Shown one piece after another: positions 30,015 to 33,249 of a stretch of DNA of 33,249 bases. A model generated the notes under the pieces. That model saw only the letters and a program-made list of their open reading frames with translations. It was not told where the DNA came from and searched no databases. Source of the stretch: an uncultured Chromatiaceae bacterium. Lineage in GTDB: Bacteria > Pseudomonadota > Gammaproteobacteria > Enterobacterales > Alteromonadaceae. The translations under genes were made by a program, and so were the position numbers. Within the stretch, counting starts at the first letter, position 1. Each line of letters begins with the position of its first letter. The stretch lies in the NCBI GenBank assembly GCA_946482615.1, contig CAMLSF010000022.1, forward strand, positions 1 to 33,249, given 5' to 3'.

Positions 30015-30049
30015 TATAGTTCACCTCAATAAGGCTAAATTCCGTCAAA

Positions 30050-30550
30050 TCAGGAGTACTGCTTTACTCTTTTGCGGCCAAACACTCTGAACGGCAACAT
30101 CAGCAAAAAGTTGAGCAAAAGAGCAACGACCAGCGCAAAAACCAGACCACTGGCATTCAGAGGGATACCAGGTTTGAAATTCTGTACCACATCTTTTAGC
30201 ACCTGAATTCTGTTGGGATGCAGCATAAACAGCATTTTTTCCAACAGGTTGCCTGTAGCAAAAGTATCCATACCGACACTGAGATCAGCCAGTAATTCCA
30301 CTGTTGCCAGTTTTTGCTCTGCATCTGTGCGCACGCTGGGTTCAGGGTTTTTCAGATGGTTCTCTATCATGGCCTGAGCGTTTACAAACTGATGCGTTTT
30401 CGCTGTTGCTTCATAACCATCCACCTGCCATTGGGTGGCTTTGTACCAACCGGATAAATACTGATGGTAATGATCAACCAGCAACGGCATCTGCAGCGCT
30501 ACAATAAGCGCTACACCAAAAACTAATTTATCGAGCAGTCTTCCAATCAA
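30050..30550 (-). CDS. DUF2937 family membrane protein
   Basis: Protein of 166 residues with a helix at each end (about 8-26 and 135-158) enclosing a probable periplasmic region. The segment LVDHYHQYLSGWYKATQWQVDGYEATAK fits the DUF2937 pattern as I remember it. The start is read as TTG at 30550 because AGGAAG lies seven bases before it, giving MIGRLLDKLVFG. A GTG seven codons further upstream (30571) has no ribosome binding site. Function is unknown. DUF2784 follows 35 bp downstream. Confidence 0.7.
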   Translation of the reverse strand: MIGRLLDKLVFGVALIVALQMPLLVDHYHQYLSGWYKATQWQVDGYEATAKTHQFVNAQAMIENHLKNPEPSVRTDAEQKLATVELLADLSVGMDTFATGNLLEKMLFMLHPNRIQVLKDVVQNFKPGIPLNASGLVFALVVALLLNFLLMLPFRVFGRKRVKQYS

Positions 30551-30627
30551 AATGAATCTTCCTGTTGCCACTAACTGCTACATCTATCCATCGAATATTG
30601 CCGATGAACATTTAACTTTATATTCAG

Positions 30628-31218
30628 TTACAAAACACACATATCATAATAATGGTTTTGGCCTTCGTCTTCATAGTCAGCCACCAGAACCAGTCCGGCT
30701 TGCGAGCATATGCTTTGGTACTCAGCACAACCCAAAGAATGGGATCTATGGCCAGTCAGTACATCTGTCCAGCTACAGCTTTGCAGCGGCGCTGTAAATA
30801 AAAACCGGCCTGCTGGATTTAACACTGTAGCGACGTTTTGAATCAGCTTTCGTTGCTGTTCTGCTGGTAACAAAAATATCAGACCTATGGCTATCACAGC
30901 ATCAAACTTTCGGTTAAAAAAAGTGGAATGCTGTACAGTTTCGCAGACTACCCTGGCTTGAGGTACATGCTGGCGATAAGCTTGCACTAACTGCGCCGAT
31001 GCGTCTATCCCATACAGGCGAAAGCCGGCAGCAGCTAAGGTAGTGGCAACTGGAACACCTGCGCCACAGCCAAGGTCCAGAATCACAGCGTGCGCAGGCA
31101 ACAAACCAGCCCAGTGCCGGATGGTTTCGGCACCAATAGCCGACTCTGCACGCAACCTGATAAATTGCTGAGCCACAGCTTCATAGCCTGAAGAGCTCTG
31201 TGCTACAGGTTCTGTCAT
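30628..31218 (-). CDS. Class I SAM-dependent methyltransferase
   Basis: Methyltransferase of 196 residues with the usual Rossmann motifs: motif I VILDLGCGAGVP at 45-56, acidic D72 in YGIDAS, then FDAVIAIGLIFLLP (motif IV region) and LNPAGRFLFTAPL. The substrate cannot be told; the small size and the DLGCGAG motif fit a small-molecule enzyme. Its ATG overlaps the stop of the acetyltransferase gene by four bases (ATGA), so the pair is translationally coupled. The methyltransferase-acetyltransferase pairing hints at joint modification of one substrate, which is speculative. Confidence 0.85.
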   Translation of the reverse strand: MTEPVAQSSSGYEAVAQQFIRLRAESAIGAETIRHWAGLLPAHAVILDLGCGAGVPVATTLAAAGFRLYGIDASAQLVQAYRQHVPQARVVCETVQHSTFFNRKFDAVIAIGLIFLLPAEQQRKLIQNVATVLNPAGRFLFTAPLQSCSWTDVLTGHRSHSLGCAEYQSICSQAGLVLVADYEDEGQNHYYDMCVL

Positions 31219-31724
31219 TGCCTGTGTTCCTCACCACGTATTTTGGCAAACGCATACTCATCATAAAACCGGCCTTGTTTCTGCACCGCCAGCTTTAATA
31301 CCCCTTCCTGTGTGTAGCCTGCTTTTTTCAACACCTGAACCGAAGCCAGATTGGGTGCTGCAACCACAGCATAGATGCGCCGAATCGCAGTAGTTGCAAA
31401 CACCAGTTCGGTGAACTGAATCACAGCTTCAGATGCAATCCCCCTGTTCCAGTACTCCTGTGCGACCCAATAACCAAGTTCTGCCGCATGGCCATATTCA
31501 GCTGTGTTGGTATAAATACCTGTCACACCACAGAATACACCTTCGAAGCTGATAGCACGGACAAAAGCAGCCTCTTTGCTGCCCGTCTCTACCCACCAGT
31601 TGGCGTCTTCATGACTGTAGGGTTGTGGGATCCTGGACGAAAGAAATCGAACCAGCTGCGGATTGTTCAGGTATAGCACCAGCAATTCGCTGTCGTCGCG
31701 GCTCAGTTCACGTAGCTCAATCAT
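31215..31724 (-). CDS. GNAT family N-acetyltransferase (RimJ-like)
   Basis: Acetyltransferase of 169 residues. It starts IELRELSRDDSELLVLYLNNPQ, as RimJ/RimL-type enzymes do. The acetyl-CoA binding motif A region is ELGYWVAQEYWNRGIASEAV (82-101), and motif B is PNLASVQVLKKAGYTQEG (124-141). It could acetylate a protein N-terminus or a small molecule; sequence alone does not decide. AAGGAG precedes the ATG. The methyltransferase gene overlaps its end, and the second methyltransferase gene lies 52 bp upstream, so the three may form one transcript. Confidence 0.88.
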   Translation of the reverse strand: MIELRELSRDDSELLVLYLNNPQLVRFLSSRIPQPYSHEDANWWVETGSKEAAFVRAISFEGVFCGVTGIYTNTAEYGHAAELGYWVAQEYWNRGIASEAVIQFTELVFATTAIRRIYAVVAAPNLASVQVLKKAGYTQEGVLKLAVQKQGRFYDEYAFAKIRGEEHRQ

Positions 31725-31776
31725 TGGCTCTCCTTTTCAAACGCTCAGAAGCAAGGTGCACAAGCCTGATGCCGGC

Positions 31777-32475
31777 TTAGCCTACCCGCTTTGATACCCA
31801 TGCATGAATGAGCCCGGCCTGAAAAAACTGCACCGGAAGCTCAAAGCCTCCGGCTGCAATAATAGAGGCGATTTTTACCGGAGCTAAGACCCCAACATCA
31901 TTGCTGTAGGCGCTGCGCATCCGCTCTATCGCCTCAGGGGTAATATCAGCAGCCGACATCATATTCATCCAGGCCCGCAATAAGACCTCGTATTCTGCTG
32001 ACTGGGTATCAGAGGCCAGATCTGAGCTCGCCAGCAAAGCACCGGCCTTCAGCCTGTCAGCAATTTGCTGAAAAAATGCCGAGCGCTGCTGTGGGTCAAC
32101 AAAAAACTGCGACACCAGAAAACAAGTAGCTGCATCATGCAACCCTTGTTCAGGAAGCGTCTCAAGGTATCCCTGATGAAACACACAACGGGAAGCAAAA
32201 CCTTCCTGTTCGGCTTTCTGCCGGCACACCTCCAGCATAGCGCTGGAGGGCTCCACTGCCGTAAAATGCCAGAGCGGATTCTTCAGCGCCAGATGCGACA
32301 ATTCAGCTCCTGTGCCAAGCCCAACACATAAAATTCTTGCTTGCGCAGGCAAGCCGGAAAACATGGAATCGAGTAATAAATGCAGACAATGCCTTATCGG
32401 CGCTGTTTTCGCCCATTGACTGTCATAGCTGGCGGCCTGCTGGTCAAATAAAGTTTTCAACTCGTTTTGATTCAT
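31777..32475 (-). CDS. Class I SAM-dependent methyltransferase
   Basis: Methyltransferase of 232 residues. Motif I is ILCVGLGTGAEL (48-59), which is VGLGTG rather than DLGCG, and the acidic residue is E75 in AVEPSSAML. FDQQAASYDSQWAK near the N-terminus is a common opening of small-molecule methyltransferases. It is not closely similar to the methyltransferase encoded two genes downstream. The substrate is unknown. Only a loosely placed AAAGAG precedes the ATG. The 81 bp upstream, before the Cdd1 gene, shows nothing clear. Confidence 0.83.
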   Translation of the reverse strand: MNQNELKTLFDQQAASYDSQWAKTAPIRHCLHLLLDSMFSGLPAQARILCVGLGTGAELSHLALKNPLWHFTAVEPSSAMLEVCRQKAEQEGFASRCVFHQGYLETLPEQGLHDAATCFLVSQFFVDPQQRSAFFQQIADRLKAGALLASSDLASDTQSAEYEVLLRAWMNMMSAADITPEAIERMRSAYSNDVGVLAPVKIASIIAAGGFELPVQFFQAGLIHAWVSKRVG

Positions 32476-32556
32476 TGCATTGGTGCTCTTTAAAAGGGGT
32501 GGCTTGTGCGACGCTGCATCTGGCTGCCATACAATCTACAGCAATGGCAACAGAGC

Positions 32557-32844
32557 TTAGTCAGTCCATCTGGTTTTTCGTTCCGCAGTGTAAGCCCACC
32601 ATACTTTAGGCGCATCGCCCTGCATAAAGCGGGTTATGGAGATAAAAACATCAATCACACAAGGATCGTGCCGCTTTGCCGTGATATCACAAAGCTGCTG
32701 ATACATTTGATAGGGGTCACGGTCTTTGAGGTCTTCAGGCTGATGGATGCCCAGCAGCATCAAGTCTGCGGCTCCTGCTTTGCCAATATTGGGCAGGTCC
32801 GTCAGCTTCTGTAATTTTTCGCGATTTACTTTATCCGGGTTCAT
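32557..32844 (-). CDS. Cdd1-family helix-hairpin-helix protein
   Basis: Protein of 95 residues. LTDLPNIGKAGAADLMLLGI (14-33) is a helix-hairpin-helix of the type that contacts nucleic acid backbones, and the rest (LKDRDPYQMYQQLCDITAKRH at 39-59, then DPCVIDVFIS and WWAYTAERK) matches the Cdd1 family ('pathogenicity locus'). The family is widespread and has no known function; DNA or RNA binding is a guess from the fold. The ribosome binding site is poor. The next gene upstream is a zinc-ribbon protein 37 bp away. Confidence 0.82.
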   Translation of the reverse strand: MNPDKVNREKLQKLTDLPNIGKAGAADLMLLGIHQPEDLKDRDPYQMYQQLCDITAKRHDPCVIDVFISITRFMQGDAPKVWWAYTAERKTRWTD

Positions 32845-32881
32845 CCTGAGCGCGTTTCCCTTTTAGCTGCAGCCCTTTGAG

Positions 32882-33193
32882 TCAGGCCTGATGCTGCATA
32901 AAACCAGCAATAAAAAACTCGACTTTACCGCAGCTTTTACAAGCGTACATATCGAGGTTTTCTTTATTGACAAAAAACTCGCCTATGTCACCCAGAACGC
33001 CCCAGCGTGTACCTTCATGGAAGTTTTTAGTGCCGATAAAGCTTAATTTTGTGTTGCAGCGCAGGCAATCCGGAGCCGGTACCTCCGCTATGCTGGCAGG
33101 CTCTGCTGCACCTTTTTCGCAATTGCAATTCCAGCAAACTTCAAAGTCATCATCTTCAATACTGGTGTTGCAATGTTGGCATTGCCACGGCAT
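32882..33193 (-). CDS. Soluble zinc-ribbon protein with four Cys pairs
   Basis: Unrecognised protein of 103 residues with cysteine pairs at 5/8 (CQHC), 20/23 (CWNC, plus C25), 43/46 (CLRC) and 85/88 (CKSC). Pairs one and two probably bind one zinc ion, and pairs three and four, 39 residues apart, a second one around a central domain (FIGTKNFHEGTRWGVLGD). No membrane helix or signal peptide is present, so it is cytosolic. Such proteins often act as adaptors or bind nucleic acid; no function is claimed. AAGGAG lies seven bases before the ATG. The gene is flanked by two copies of GTCAGGCCT (32881-32889 and 33221-33229). Confidence 0.75.
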   Translation of the reverse strand: MPWQCQHCNTSIEDDDFEVCWNCNCEKGAAEPASIAEVPAPDCLRCNTKLSFIGTKNFHEGTRWGVLGDIGEFFVNKENLDMYACKSCGKVEFFIAGFMQHQA

Positions 33194-33214
33194 CTGTTTG
33201 CTCCTTTTTTCCCC

Positions 33215-33249
33215 TTGGGGGTCAGGCCTTGGATTTTGAATTGCAATTC
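33215..33249. repeat. Left half of a REP-like palindrome at the window edge
   Basis: The last 35 bases read TTGGGGGTCAGGCCTTGG, then ATTTT, then the perfect palindrome GAATTGCAATTC (33238-33249). The outer part shares GGGGTCAG with the palindrome at 15699. The window seems to stop just past the centre of a larger palindrome. If so, the next bases should complement the left arm (AAAATCCAAGGCC and so on). Confidence 0.5.

Noticed and set aside
32065..32814. Several + strand frames opposite the methyltransferase and Cdd1 genes
   Set aside because: They are shadows of well-supported - strand genes with family motifs.
1..33249. CRISPR array, tRNA, rRNA, prophage or insertion sequence
   Set aside because: No regularly spaced direct repeats, cloverleaf-like segments, integrase or transposase genes were seen; the only mobile-type signals are the REP-like palindromes.

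Overview
The window looks like chromosomal DNA from a free-living, probably aquatic gammaproteobacterium, most likely Rheinheimera or a close Alteromonadales/Chromatiaceae relative. This is inference from three things: proteins close to E. coli-type DkgB, CobB and CybB; the FusA2 form of EF-G; and many secreted oxidases, hydrolases and a TonB receptor. I see no rRNA, tRNA, CRISPR array, prophage or transposase gene. Thirty protein genes are supported.

Left part (1-9150). The divergent pair dkgB / cobB comes first. Then come four exported proteins on the + strand: a tyrosinase with plant-like polyphenol-oxidase architecture, a multicopper oxidase, a small Sel1-repeat protein, and a Tat-exported PhoX-like phosphatase. 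The tyrosinase and multicopper oxidase genes are 65 bp apart with a hairpin between them, so they probably form one phenol-oxidation locus (quinone or melanin chemistry outside the cytoplasm). A small DUF2798 membrane protein follows on the - strand.

Middle part (9150-19050). A - strand group encodes cytochrome b561, an RluA-family pseudouridine synthase and an ABM-domain monooxygenase; the last two overlap by one base. Further on are a MgtC/DUF4010 membrane protein, an LLM flavin oxidoreductase, a secreted subtilisin-like protease, a DUF481 outer-membrane protein, a fasciclin-domain protein, and an arsR-ene-reductase operon with two palindromes in front. A REP-like palindrome lies between the protease and DUF481 genes.

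Right part (19050-33249). A three-gene ABC cassette (GldA-like ATPase, GldF-GldG fusion, DUF4340 protein) is followed by fusA2 with very biased codons, then a lone TonB-dependent siderophore receptor. The last 4 kb is a - strand run of small genes: a membrane zinc-ribbon protein, DUF2784, DUF2937, two methyltransferases, a GNAT acetyltransferase, a Cdd1 helix-hairpin-helix protein and a soluble zinc-ribbon protein. The window ends inside what looks like another palindromic repeat.

The most interesting material is the tyrosinase/multicopper-oxidase locus, the ArsR operator array, a hairpin that covers a ribosome binding site, the REP-like palindromes, and a possible structured RNA at the left edge. 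All family calls come from reading motifs and from memory of the families; no search was run.
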